A stretch of 64,000 nucleotides of DNA from Ensifer sp. PDNC004 (lineage in GTDB: Bacteria; Pseudomonadota; Alphaproteobacteria; Rhizobiales; Rhizobiaceae): positions 3,374,501 to 3,438,500 of the forward strand of contig NZ_CP070353.1 in NCBI RefSeq assembly GCF_016919405.1, given 5' to 3'. Shown in pieces: positions 43,777-51,657 of the stretch; position 1 is the stretch's first letter, and every line of letters starts with the position of its first letter. A model generated the notes under the pieces. It worked only from the letters and a program-made list of their open reading frames with translations. It had not been told where the DNA came from and ran no database searches. The position numbers were made by a program, and so were the translations under genes.

Positions 43777-44910
43777 ATGACCACGGCTCGCATCATCGAC
43801 TTCATCAACACCCGACGACCGGAAGGCCCGTGCCTTGTTGTCGACCTCGACGTCGTGCGCAACAATTTCAAGGCTTTCCGCCACGCGATGCCGGACAGCT
43901 CGATCTATTATGCGGTCAAGGCAAACCCGGCGCCGGAAATTCTGCGCCTGCTCGCCGGCATGGGTTCCTCCTTCGATTGCGCGTCCGTCGCAGAAATCGA
44001 AATGGCGCTCGACGCCGGTGCGACCGCGAGCCGCGTCTCCTACGGCAACACCATCAAGAAAGAGCGCGACATTGCCCGCGCCCACGCGCTTGGGGTCAAC
44101 CTGTTTGCGGTGGACAGCCACGAGGAAGTCGAGAAGGTTGCCCGCGCAGCCCCCGGCGCCCGCGTGTTCTGCCGCGTCCTGACCGATGGCGAAGGCGCCG
44201 AATGGCCGCTGTCGCGCAAGTTCGGCTGCGTCCCGCAGATGGCCGTCGACGTGCTCGTCTACGCTCACCAGCATGGCCTCGTTTCCTACGGCGTCTCGTT
44301 CCATGTCGGTTCGCAGATGACGAAGCTGGATGCCTGGGATGCAGCGCTCTCTGATGCCAAGCGCGTCTTTGTGCAGTTGGCCAAGCAGGGCATCGAGCTC
44401 AAGATGGTCAACATGGGTGGTGGCTTCCCGACGAAGTACCTGAAGGACGTGCCGACGGCGGAAGCCTACGGCCAGGCGATCTTCGGTGCCCTGAAGAAGC
44501 ACTTCGGCAACCACATCCCGGAAACGATCATCGAGCCCGGCCGCGGCATGGTCGGCAACGCCGGCGTGATCAAGGCGGAAGTCGTTCTCGTCTCGAAGAA
44601 GTCGGACAACGACGCCCATCGCTGGGTGTTCCTCGACATCGGCAAGTTCGGTGGTCTCGCCGAGACCATGGACGAGGCGATCCGCTACCCGATCCGCACG
44701 GCGCGCGACACCGACGAAATGGAACCTTGCGTTCTCGCCGGCCCGACCTGCGATTCGGCCGACGTGCTCTACGAGAAGAACATGTATCCGCTGCCGATCA
44801 CGCTTTCGATCGGCGATGAGGTTCTGATCGAAGGCACCGGTGCCTATACGACGACCTACTCGGCCGTCGCTTTCAACGGCTTCGAGCCGCTGAAGGCCTA
44901 TGTGATCTGA
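43777..44910 (+). CDS. odc: Ornithine/lysine decarboxylase, type III PLP fold (alanine racemase-like)
   Basis: The 377-residue enzyme begins MTTARIIDFINTRRP and carries the PLP-binding lysine in YYAVKANPAP (K48). The HVGSQM segment, the NMGGGFPTKY phosphate-binding loop and the active-site cysteine in GPTCDSADVLYE are also present. It decarboxylates ornithine to putrescine (and often lysine to cadaverine), the entry to polyamine synthesis. ATG codons at 43771 and 43777 are both possible; AGGGGA is better spaced for 43777. A long structured leader precedes it and a GC hairpin follows it. Among rhizobia this form corresponds to Odc2; the dual specificity is inferred. Confidence 0.94.
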   Translation: MTTARIIDFINTRRPEGPCLVVDLDVVRNNFKAFRHAMPDSSIYYAVKANPAPEILRLLAGMGSSFDCASVAEIEMALDAGATASRVSYGNTIKKERDIARAHALGVNLFAVDSHEEVEKVARAAPGARVFCRVLTDGEGAEWPLSRKFGCVPQMAVDVLVYAHQHGLVSYGVSFHVGSQMTKLDAWDAALSDAKRVFVQLAKQGIELKMVNMGGGFPTKYLKDVPTAEAYGQAIFGALKKHFGNHIPETIIEPGRGMVGNAGVIKAEVVLVSKKSDNDAHRWVFLDIGKFGGLAETMDEAIRYPIRTARDTDEMEPCVLAGPTCDSADVLYEKNMYPLPITLSIGDEVLIEGTGAYTTTYSAVAFNGFEPLKAYVI

Positions 44911-44918
44911 TCCGGTCT

Positions 44919-44940
44919 GCTCCCGTCCTTGGGCGGGAGC
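44919..44940 (+). terminator. Hairpin downstream of the decarboxylase gene
   Basis: GCTCCCG pairs with CGGGAGC around an 8-nt loop, 8 nt after the stop codon. The following bases include only ATTT, so termination may be partial. Confidence 0.55.
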
Positions 44941-44981
44941 GCCATTTCACAATTTTCGTTCGGTCCGCCTGAAGCGGTTAC

Positions 44982-45082
44982 TGCATAATTCCTTAAATCG
45001 GTTTCGATTTAAGGACAAAATTATGCAGCAGCTAAAGGTGTTACAGCGACCTTTGCGCGTCTGAATAGACGCGCGGCGCTGT
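44982..45082 (+). repeat. Two-hairpin rhizobial repeat element containing a 13-codon ORF
   Basis: The first hairpin pairs TGCATAATT and CCTTAAATCG with CGATTTAAGG and AATTATGCA around a GTTT loop with a 4-nt bulge. The second pairs GCGCGTCT with AGACGCGC inside outer ACAGCG/CGCTGT arms (45043-45082). A diverged copy of the second half lies at 15398-15455. The element ends 19 nt before the acetyltransferase start codon, so it lies in that gene's 5' leader. I recall similar sequences scattered in Sinorhizobium and Rhizobium genomes. Confidence 0.8.
45023..45064 (+). CDS. Possible 13-residue mini-ORF MQQLKVLQRPLRV within the repeat
   Basis: An ATG in the 3' arm of the first hairpin opens a 13-codon frame whose TGA stop falls at the edge of the loop of the second hairpin. 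AAGGA lies 8 nt upstream. The hairpin would hide both the Shine-Dalgarno and the ATG. Translation is unproven, and the diverged copy at 15398 lacks the ATG. Confidence 0.2.
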   Translation: MQQLKVLQRPLRV

Positions 45083-45101
45083 CGTATGACGGGAGGCCCC
45101 G

Positions 45102-45692
45102 ATGGCCGCTGTTGTTGACGCTCTGCGCGCGTTTTTCGCGCCCACTACATTTGTAATCGATGCCGAGAATCCGGGCGACGTCGTCGCGCGCGAGAACCTG
45201 CTCGACCGTGCCATGGGGCCGGAGCGGCGTCGCAAGTCGTCGGAGAAGCTGCGCAGCGGCCGGCTGCCGGCCGAAGGCCTTGCTTTCGTCGCCCGCGATG
45301 TCGACGGTCACGTGATCGGCACCGTGCGCCTCTGGAACGTCGAGGCCGGCGTCAGCCGCGAAGGCCATGCAGTGCCGGCGCTGCTGCTCGGTCCGCTCGC
45401 CGTCGACCCGGCGCATGAGGGCAAGGGCATCGGCGCCATGCTGATGCGCGCTGCCATCGAAGAGGCCAAGAACCGCGGCCACGGCGCGATCCTGCTCGTC
45501 GGCGACGCGGCCTATTACGAGCGCTTCGGCTTTTTTGCCAGCCGCACCCAGCATCTCGTCATGCCGGGTCCGTTCGAACGCGACCGGTTCCTGGCGCTCG
45601 AGCTTCGCGACAGCTGGCTCGAGGGTGCTGCCGGCCTGATCGTCGCCAGCGGCCGCAAGCTCGCCATGCCGCCGGTTCGCCGCGCCGCCTGA
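45102..45692 (+). CDS. GNAT-family N-acetyltransferase (YhbS-like)
   Basis: The 196-residue protein has the GNAT core with LLLGPLAVDPAHEGKGIGAMLMRAAIEEAK as the acetyl-CoA-binding motif A (Q/RxxGxG/A variant EGKGIG), and the terminal YYERFGF motif. This arrangement, with the LGPLAV spelling, is seen in the YhbS-like subgroup. GGGAGG precedes the ATG. Its 5' leader contains the palindromic repeat at 44982-45082, which could influence expression. The substrate is unknown. Confidence 0.92.
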   Translation: MAAVVDALRAFFAPTTFVIDAENPGDVVARENLLDRAMGPERRRKSSEKLRSGRLPAEGLAFVARDVDGHVIGTVRLWNVEAGVSREGHAVPALLLGPLAVDPAHEGKGIGAMLMRAAIEEAKNRGHGAILLVGDAAYYERFGFFASRTQHLVMPGPFERDRFLALELRDSWLEGAAGLIVASGRKLAMPPVRRAA

Positions 45693-45910
45693 GATCGCTT
45701 TCCGTCGCCAACCCTGCAGTGACGGATTTTTCGCTGCTCCCTCGCTGGTTCGATCTGATCGGCGAGGGGGCAGACGCATGCAATGCCGGGCGCTCCCTGC
45801 TGATGGGTTCGTGATCTTCCTTGACAATGCGGTGTCGCTGACCTGACCTTGCAGACAAGGCCTTGCCGCAAGCCGGTGGGCCCTGTTGCAAGCGGATGGA
45901 AGTCTCGCGC

Positions 45911-46536
45911 ATGGATCCGTTCATTTTCGGGCAGCGACCCTGCTGCCCTTTCTTTTGACATCCTTCATCATCGAACTGACGCCGGGGCCGAACATGGCCT
46001 ATCTCGCCATGGTCGCGGCCTCGGAGGGGCGCAGGCCCGGCATGGCGACCGTCGCCGGCGTGGCGCTGGGCCTCGCGATCGTCGGCCTTGCCGCCTCCTT
46101 CGGCGTTGCCGAGTTCGTCGGTCAGTCGGACATGCTCTATGGGGCGCTTCGCTGGGCAGGCGTCGGCTTCCTGCTCTATCTCGCCTTCGAAGCCTGGAAC
46201 GGTGACGGCGAGGAGGCGGGGCCGAGCGGCAAGCCCGCATCCTTCTATTTCCGGCGCGGCCTGATCACCAATATGCTCAATCCGAAGGCGGCGCTGTTCT
46301 TCGTCACCGTGCTTCCGACCTTCGTCGACGATACCCGGCCGCTATTGCCGTAGCACCTGACGCTTGCCGCGCTCTATGTGGGTGTTGCGACCGCGGTTCA
46401 CGCCGCGATCATGCTTCTGGCCGGTGCGTTGGAGCCGGTCCTCAACTCGCCGGCACGCGAGCGGCTGGTGCGGCGCGTGCTCGCACTGATGCTTGATGCC
46501 GTCGCGATCTGGTTCGGCTGGTCAACGCGCCGCTAA
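45911..46536 (+). pseudogene. LysE-family exporter broken by an in-frame TAG and a probable N-terminal frameshift
   Basis: Translation gives a LysE/RhtB-type membrane protein with TSFIIELTPGPNMAYLAM and the RRGLITNMLNPKAALFF motif. TAG at 46351-46353 interrupts it after PLL-P, and the same frame then continues for 60 more codons of hydrophobic LysE-like sequence (HLTLAALYVGV to the TAA at 46534-46536). CAG to TAG is the likely change. At the 5' end the best start, ATG at 45911 (MDPFIF, with GGAAG upstream), is one base out of frame with the rest, which suggests a lost base near 45929. An in-frame TTG at 45886 is the only alternative. The result is a probable loss-of-function amino-acid exporter. 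Confidence 0.85.
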
Positions 46537-46542
46537 GACGGA

Positions 46543-46950
46543 CTAGGACGTACTCTGCGTCTCGCGGGCATCGTAGCAGACGAAGGCCAGCTTGTTGCCG
46601 TCGGGATCGCGCACATAGGCAGCGTAGAAGCCATCGCCATATTGCGGGCGGAAACCCGGTTTTCCCTCTTCGCTGCCGCCGCGCGCCATGGCTGTTTCGA
46701 ACAGCCGGTCGATCACGCCGGGGCTCTCCACCAGGAAGGCGGTCATGGCGCCGTTGCCGACGGAGGCCGTCCCGCCGTCAAAGGGATGGCAGGCAAAGAA
46801 ACGCGGCGCCTTGTCATCGTCCTTACGGCCCCAGGAGGAAACCTGCTCGTCGCAATAGCAGCGCTCCTGGCCGATCAGCGCCATCACCGGATCATAGAAG
46901 CGCTCGGCGCGCCTCAGGTCCGCCGTTCCGACCATCGTATAGCCGATCAT
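46543..46950 (-). CDS. VOC-superfamily protein (glyoxalase-like)
   Basis: The 135-residue protein starts MIGYTMVGTADLRRAERFYDPVMALIG, a typical VOC first beta-alpha-beta unit. It ends with AAYVRDPDGNKLAFVCYD, the second-unit motif. Such proteins are metal-dependent lyases, isomerases or binding proteins; substrate unknown. GAGGAG precedes the ATG at 46950, which removes 16 non-family residues from the longer frame. It is convergent with the broken LysE gene. Confidence 0.9.
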   Translation of the reverse strand: MIGYTMVGTADLRRAERFYDPVMALIGQERCYCDEQVSSWGRKDDDKAPRFFACHPFDGGTASVGNGAMTAFLVESPGVIDRLFETAMARGGSEEGKPGFRPQYGDGFYAAYVRDPDGNKLAFVCYDARETQSTS

Positions 46951-47094
46951 GCCTGTCTCCTCGTCCTGCCTGATGGGTGTGGTCCCTTTCGGTGGCAAGT
47001 CGTCTCACACCTGCTTTAGGCACGCAACAGCGGCGATCGGGATTGGAAGGAATGACCGATCGCGTCCGCGTCACCGTCCGCTTTTTCACGCGAG

Positions 47095-47667
47095 CTATTT
47101 TCCGCCGAGATAGGCACGCCCGCGGCCGGACAGGCGATAGCCGACATCGAGGCTTTCGGTGAGGCCGAGCTCCTTCAGTTTGCGGATGTGCGCCTTGAGC
47201 TTCAGTTTTTCCATGCCGATGGCGGCGCTCAGCTCCGCCGCAGTCGTTCCGTCACGGGCGGCGATCAGTTGCAGCACCGGACGGGTCCAGGCCATGCCGG
47301 CGCCGTCGTCGAAGCGCGTAAGCTTGCGGTCGATTTCTGCCCGCCCTTCACCGTCGAGGTCGGCCGCTTCCCGCAGGGCGATGCGCGGGTCGTCGCCGGC
47401 CCGGTGGAAGGCGATGCGGTAGCAGCGCCCTTCGGCGCGCGCGGCCAGTTCCTTCGCGAGGGCGGCGCGATCGGCAAAGCCGGCCTTGCGGGCATCGCTG
47501 TCGGTAATCGCGCCTTCCTCGATCTCGTCGACGGCATCGATGGCGAGAACACCGACTGCGGTACGCAAGGTGCCGCCGGCCTTGACCGTCGGCTTGGTCC
47601 AGCGTCGGAACGCCAAGGTCGCGTCGCCGCTCGCGATCTGCCCAAGGACGTGTTGGCGAAACAGCAT
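47095..47667 (-). CDS. ASCH-like domain protein with C-terminal winged-helix segment
   Basis: The 190-residue protein starts MLFRQHVLGQIASGDATLAFRRW, which resembles the ASCH/PUA-like RNA-binding fold. A helix-turn-helix-like stretch (AAELSAAIGMEKLKLKAHIRKLKELGLTESL) near the C-terminus is followed by GYRLSGRGRAYL. The combination suggests a nucleic-acid-binding regulator. Its ATG at 47667 lies 1 nt after the stop of the LysE gene, indicating one transcript. An upstream in-frame start at 47799 overlaps that gene and is rejected. The function is unknown. Confidence 0.8.
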   Translation of the reverse strand: MLFRQHVLGQIASGDATLAFRRWTKPTVKAGGTLRTAVGVLAIDAVDEIEEGAITDSDARKAGFADRAALAKELAARAEGRCYRIAFHRAGDDPRIALREAADLDGEGRAEIDRKLTRFDDGAGMAWTRPVLQLIAARDGTTAAELSAAIGMEKLKLKAHIRKLKELGLTESLDVGYRLSGRGRAYLGGK

Positions 47668-47668
47668 T

Positions 47669-48301
47669 TCAGGCGGTGGCGCGGCGGTAAAGCGCGAGCG
47701 AGCCGGCCAGTGCCAGCAAGGCGCCGCCGCACAGGCGATCGAGCCATATGGCCCCGGATCGCTTGAGAAAGACCGCGGCTTTCGCGCCGAGCAGCGCATA
47801 GCCGAACATCACGGTGAAATCGACGGTGGCGAAGACGAGGGCGAGAACGGCATATTGCGCCGCCTGCGGCGCCGCCGGATCGATGAACTGCGGCAGGAAC
47901 GCCGTGAAGAATAGATAGCCCTTGGGATTGGTGACAGCGACCAGGAAGCTTTTCAGGAAGATCGCCATAGAGGAAACGGGAGCGGAACCGCCGGCTTCGG
48001 TTGCCACCTGGATCGTCCCTTTCGACCGCAGCAGCATGATGCCGAGAAAGGCGAGATAGCCAGCACCCAGCCATTTGACGACGGTGAACCAGAATTCGGA
48101 GGCCGCCAGCAGCGCGCCGAGGCCAAGCGCGACGGCGCCGATCAACACGAAATCGGAGAGCATGGCACCGACCATGCCGGCAGTTGCGCGCCTGACGCCG
48201 TAGCGTGATCCATTGGTGAGTGCGAGCAGGACCGTCGGGCCCGGTGTCGCGATGCCGATGAAGGCAACCAGCGCGAATGCGAGTATCGTCATTTCGGTCA
48301 T
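47669..48301 (-). CDS. LysE-family amino-acid/metabolite exporter
   Basis: The 210-residue membrane protein has the LysE/RhtB N-terminal signature FIGIATPGPTVLLAL and the second motif VAVTNPKGYLFFTAFLPQF, with about six membrane segments. It should export amino acids or homoserine-lactone-like compounds using the proton gradient. GGAGGAGG precedes the ATG at 48301, which is chosen over 48337. It is translationally adjacent to the ASCH-like gene. A second, broken LysE gene lies 1.1 kb away in the opposite orientation; the two proteins are clearly different members, not a recent duplication. Confidence 0.93.
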   Translation of the reverse strand: MTEMTILAFALVAFIGIATPGPTVLLALTNGSRYGVRRATAGMVGAMLSDFVLIGAVALGLGALLAASEFWFTVVKWLGAGYLAFLGIMLLRSKGTIQVATEAGGSAPVSSMAIFLKSFLVAVTNPKGYLFFTAFLPQFIDPAAPQAAQYAVLALVFATVDFTVMFGYALLGAKAAVFLKRSGAIWLDRLCGGALLALAGSLALYRRATA

Positions 48302-48569
48302 CACGTCCTCCTCCGTCGTCTCCGGTAGTCGTCCCACAGCTTCTGCGCGTGCGCAATCGTCTTTCGCGCGGACGCCGGTTCAGCGGCATGTTTGACAGCC
48401 GAAGCGGCATCCCCTATGGAAGCGGCAGGGTGAAGGTCCCTGCCGTCCGCGAGCGTCATGCTTTGGTGAAGTCCTTCTTTTGAGACACGGTCAGCCGAAA
48501 CGGCATGCGAACCGGTGGCAATGCGGGCTCCCATCTTCAAGAAAGCATGCCGCTGCAGGAGACCTTCTC

Positions 48570-49016
48570 ATGACGCGCGGATCAAGCCCGCTTCCCTCGC
48601 TCGACGCCCTGAAAGACCAGGCCAAGCGTCTGCGTACCCGCCTTGCATCCGAAGGCGAAACCATCGGCCATTCCCGCTCGCTCGAACTGATCGCCGCCCA
48701 GTACGGCTACCGCGACTGGAACACGCTGCACGCCGCTGTCGGCAACCGTCCGCCGTTCAATCCCTGGATGCTCGGATCCCGCGTCAAGGGGCGCTATCTC
48801 GGCCAGGCCTTCGAGGGCGAGATCCTCTCGGTGCAGGCGCTGACGGCGCAGCCGGGGCGCTACCGCCTGACGATGAAGTTCGACGAGCCCGTCGACGTCG
48901 TCACCTTCGACAGCTTCTCGGCCTTCCGCCAGCGGGTCACGGCGACGGTGGACGAGAACGGCCGTACGATCGAAAAAACCTCCAACGGGGTGCCGCAACT
49001 CGAACTTGAATGGTGA
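48570..49016 (+). CDS. Glyoxalase-superfamily (Glyoxalase_8-type) protein
   Basis: The 148-residue protein has an N-terminal helical part (SLDALKDQAKRLRTRLASEG and HSRSLELIAAQYGYRDWNTLHAA) that recurs in alphaproteobacterial proteins annotated as glyoxalase superfamily (Glyoxalase_8), followed by a beta-rich C-terminal half. AGGAGA precedes the ATG at 48570. A terminator follows at 49085. I recall the family name but know no demonstrated activity. The 268 bp upstream (48302-48569) contain no gene and presumably hold the promoters of this gene and the divergent LysE gene. Confidence 0.8.
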   Translation: MTRGSSPLPSLDALKDQAKRLRTRLASEGETIGHSRSLELIAAQYGYRDWNTLHAAVGNRPPFNPWMLGSRVKGRYLGQAFEGEILSVQALTAQPGRYRLTMKFDEPVDVVTFDSFSAFRQRVTATVDENGRTIEKTSNGVPQLELEW

Positions 49017-49084
49017 GGCGCGACCACCGCCTGCCGAGGCCATGCGGACATGTCCGTTTCCGGTCCGGCGCCGAAGTCCAACCC

Positions 49085-49121
49085 AACGTCCCCGAAGCCG
49101 CGCGCTTTCCGGGGACGTTTT
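49085..49121 (+). terminator. Rho-independent terminator of the Glyoxalase_8 gene
   Basis: AACGTCCCC pairs with GGGGACGTT, with extra GAA/TTC pairing across one bulge, followed by TTTT. It begins 69 nt after the stop codon. Confidence 0.75.
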
Positions 49122-49205
49122 CGTTTCAGGGTCCGCTGACAGGGTGTCGCCTCGAGCGCGCGGTCCTGCCGGTCCCTGCGGATCGTCACGCGTGCCCGAG
49201 TCAGT

Positions 49206-49254
49206 TGCGAATGGGTTGCATTTGCACTATTGCTGTTGTTGCAAATGATTTGCA
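49206..49254 (+). promoter_or_regulatory. Fur/Mur-type operator cluster upstream of the multicopper oxidase
   Basis: TGCAAAT-G-ATTTGCA at 49240-49254 is a perfect 15-bp palindrome. A second, weaker site TGCGAAT-N7-ATTTGCA spans 49206-49226. ATTTGCA/TGCAAAT half-sites recall the Mur (manganese-responsive Fur-family) boxes of rhizobia. The cluster lies 79 bp upstream of the oxidase start. The rest of 49122-49332 shows no gene. Confidence 0.6.
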
Positions 49255-49332
49255 GAAGCATGTGGGTCGCTTTTCTGCCGCCCAGTCGGGCACAGCGCGG
49301 CGCGTGTTACGCAATGAGGGAGAGGGACGAAT

Positions 49333-50460
49333 ATGGACAATCCGACAAGACCGGACCTGATGCGAAGGCGCAGTCTGCTGATGGGTGGGCTGGCGGCCGC
49401 AGGCGGGACGGCGATCTGCACCAGTGCCGCCTTGGGACAACAACAGACGAGCCATGTCGGTCATGCCGCGCCACCGGCAGCGGCGGGGCAAGAGCCAATG
49501 CCCGCCATGGGACATGGCGCGATGATGACGGTCGGCGAGGTCGATAGCGCCGTCAACGGCTTCGATCCGACGGACATGCTCACCGACTGGGATACCGGCA
49601 CGGTTTCGACGCTGCCAGACGGGCGGACGCTGCGCACCTTCGAGATGACGGCTGAGGATCGCGAAATCGAGATCGCGCCCGGCATCAAATTTCCCGCCTG
49701 GACCTATAACGGCCGGGTTCCCGGCCCGGCGCTGCGGGCCAAGGAAGGCGAGCGGCTGCGGATCGTTTTCCGCAACTACGCGTCACACCCCCACTCGATC
49801 CATTTCCACGGTATTCACGCGGCGCGCATGGATGGTGTGCCGGGTGCCGGGATGGTCGATCCCGGTGACGAATTTATCTATGAGTTCGATGCCAAGCCCT
49901 TCGGCTGCCATCTCTACCATTGCCACGCGATGCCGCTGCGCCGGCATATCCACAAGGGCATGTACGGCGCCTTCGTCATCGATCCGGACCCGGATCGGCG
50001 GCCGGAGCATGTGGAGGTCGCCCGCTCCAGGTTGCTCGGCACACCAGAGAATGCCGGCTGGCAGGAACTGGTGATGGTAATGAACGCCTTCGACACCAAT
50101 TTCGATGCCGAGAACGAATTCTATGCGGTCAACACCGTCGCGCACGCCTTCATGAAGCGGCCGATCCGGATCGTGAAGGGCAAGCCGGTGCGCATCTATC
50201 TCGTCAACGTCATCGAGTTCGATCCGATCAACTCCTTTCACCTGCACGCCAATTTCTTCGACTATTACGATCAGGGCACGACGCTGACGCCGACGTTGAA
50301 AACCGTCGATCTCATCACCCAGTGCCAGGCGCAGCGCGGCATCCTCGAATTCACCTTTGCCGAGCACGAACCCGGGCTCTACATGTTTCACCCGCACCAG
50401 ACCGAGTTCACCGAGCTCGGCTGGGTCGGCATGTTCGATGTGGTGGAGGCGCTCGCATGA
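49333..50460 (+). CDS. Tat-exported two-domain multicopper oxidase
   Basis: The 375-residue protein has a twin-arginine signal (RRRSLLMGGLAAAGG, residues 11-25) and a His/Met-rich linker (HVGHAAPPAA to MGHGAMM, about 41-64). Two cupredoxin domains follow. Copper-site motifs are HSIHFHG (154-160), CHLYHCHAMP with C197, SFHLHANFFDYY (301-312) and MFHPHQ (351-356). This matches two-domain, nitrite-reductase-like multicopper oxidases. Such enzymes can oxidise metals or phenolics in the periplasm. GAGAGGGA precedes the ATG. The TGA overlaps the start of the ZIP transporter by the ATGA arrangement, and Fur/Mur-type palindromes lie upstream, so a metal substrate is favoured. Confidence 0.93.
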   Translation: MDNPTRPDLMRRRSLLMGGLAAAGGTAICTSAALGQQQTSHVGHAAPPAAAGQEPMPAMGHGAMMTVGEVDSAVNGFDPTDMLTDWDTGTVSTLPDGRTLRTFEMTAEDREIEIAPGIKFPAWTYNGRVPGPALRAKEGERLRIVFRNYASHPHSIHFHGIHAARMDGVPGAGMVDPGDEFIYEFDAKPFGCHLYHCHAMPLRRHIHKGMYGAFVIDPDPDRRPEHVEVARSRLLGTPENAGWQELVMVMNAFDTNFDAENEFYAVNTVAHAFMKRPIRIVKGKPVRIYLVNVIEFDPINSFHLHANFFDYYDQGTTLTPTLKTVDLITQCQAQRGILEFTFAEHEPGLYMFHPHQTEFTELGWVGMFDVVEALA

Positions 50461-51641
50461 ACGAGATGCCAAGAGCTGCCATTCGCGCGGCAAAGACCAA
50501 CCTGGTGTGGCTGGCATTGCCTCTCATCGTCTTTGGCATCGCCGTTGCCTGGCTCGTGTCGACCGATCCGCTGTCGGGCTTCCGCAACGGTGCGCCGCCG
50601 GTCGAGAACCTGACCTTCGAAAGGACCGTGTTCGACGACAGCGGTCTCAGCCTGCTTGTTCGCGCCGGCGGGTCGGAACCGATGACGGTGGCGCAGGTCC
50701 AGGTGGACGACGCCTATTGGCGATTCACCCAGGATCCGCCGGGGCCGATCGCGCGTGGCGGGGCCGCATGGCTGAAGCTGCCGTTTCCCTGGATGCTGGG
50801 TGAGGCGCATGCCGTGAAGGTGGTGACCAACACCGGCGCCACCTTTGTGCATGACATAGCGGTTGCCGTGCCGACGCCCCAGGCGACGACGGGCCAATTG
50901 CGGCTGCAAGCCCTGGTCGGCATCATCGTCGGCATCGTGCCCGTGGCCGTCGGCCTGATGTTCTATCCGGTCCTGCGTGGCGTTGGGCGCGAGGGCATGG
51001 CCTTCCTGCTGTCGCTGACGATCGGCCTGCTCGGCTTCCTGCTGGTCGATGCGAGCGGCGAGGCGCTCGAGCTTGCCGGCGAGGCGGCGGCGATCTTCCA
51101 GGGCCCTGTCATGGTGGTGCTGGCAGGCCTGGGCAGTTTCCTCCTGCTGATGGCAATCGGCCGGCGTAGCGGTGCCCCAACGGGGCTGGCGCTCTCCACC
51201 TACATCGCGCTCGGCATCGGCCTGCACAATCTTGGCGAGGGGCTGGCGATCGGCGCCGCCTTTACGGCCGGCTCCGCCGGGCTCGGCACCTTCCTCGTGC
51301 TCGGCTTTGCGCTCCACAATGTCACCGAAGGCATCGGCATCGCCGCGCCGATCCTGAAGAAGAGGCCGCCGTTCCCGGTCTTCGTCGGCTTGACGCTGCT
51401 TGCTGGCAGCCCTGCCGTCATCGGCATGTGGCTCGGGAGCCTTGCCGCCTCGGCGCAATGGTCCGCCTTGGCGCTGGCGATCGGGGCAGGCGCGATCCTG
51501 CAGGTGATCGTCGAAGTGGGCGCCTATCTGATGCGCCAGAGCGAGCGCAGGAGCGACGTGTTCCTGAGGCCGCCAGTTCTGGCCGGCCTCGCAGCCGGTG
51601 CGGCATTCATGTATGCCACCGCGGCGCTGGTGAAGATCTGA
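50457..51641 (+). CDS. ZIP-family metal transporter with an N-terminal periplasmic domain
   Basis: The 394-residue protein has one membrane segment near residues 16-34, a soluble stretch of about 110 residues (about 38-145), then a ZIP-type bundle from about 148. The metal-site helices carry HNLGEG (257-262) and HNVTEG (287-292), the hallmark ZIP histidine-glutamate motifs. The extra soluble domain is not part of ordinary bacterial ZIPs (ZupT) and should face the periplasm, where the multicopper oxidase encoded just upstream acts. The genes overlap by 4 nt (ATGA). It probably imports a divalent metal such as Fe, Mn or Zn. It is convergent with cysE. Confidence 0.9.
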   Translation: MNEMPRAAIRAAKTNLVWLALPLIVFGIAVAWLVSTDPLSGFRNGAPPVENLTFERTVFDDSGLSLLVRAGGSEPMTVAQVQVDDAYWRFTQDPPGPIARGGAAWLKLPFPWMLGEAHAVKVVTNTGATFVHDIAVAVPTPQATTGQLRLQALVGIIVGIVPVAVGLMFYPVLRGVGREGMAFLLSLTIGLLGFLLVDASGEALELAGEAAAIFQGPVMVVLAGLGSFLLLMAIGRRSGAPTGLALSTYIALGIGLHNLGEGLAIGAAFTAGSAGLGTFLVLGFALHNVTEGIGIAAPILKKRPPFPVFVGLTLLAGSPAVIGMWLGSLAASAQWSALALAIGAGAILQVIVEVGAYLMRQSERRSDVFLRPPVLAGLAAGAAFMYATAALVKI

Positions 51642-51657
51642 CGGGCAACAGGATGGG

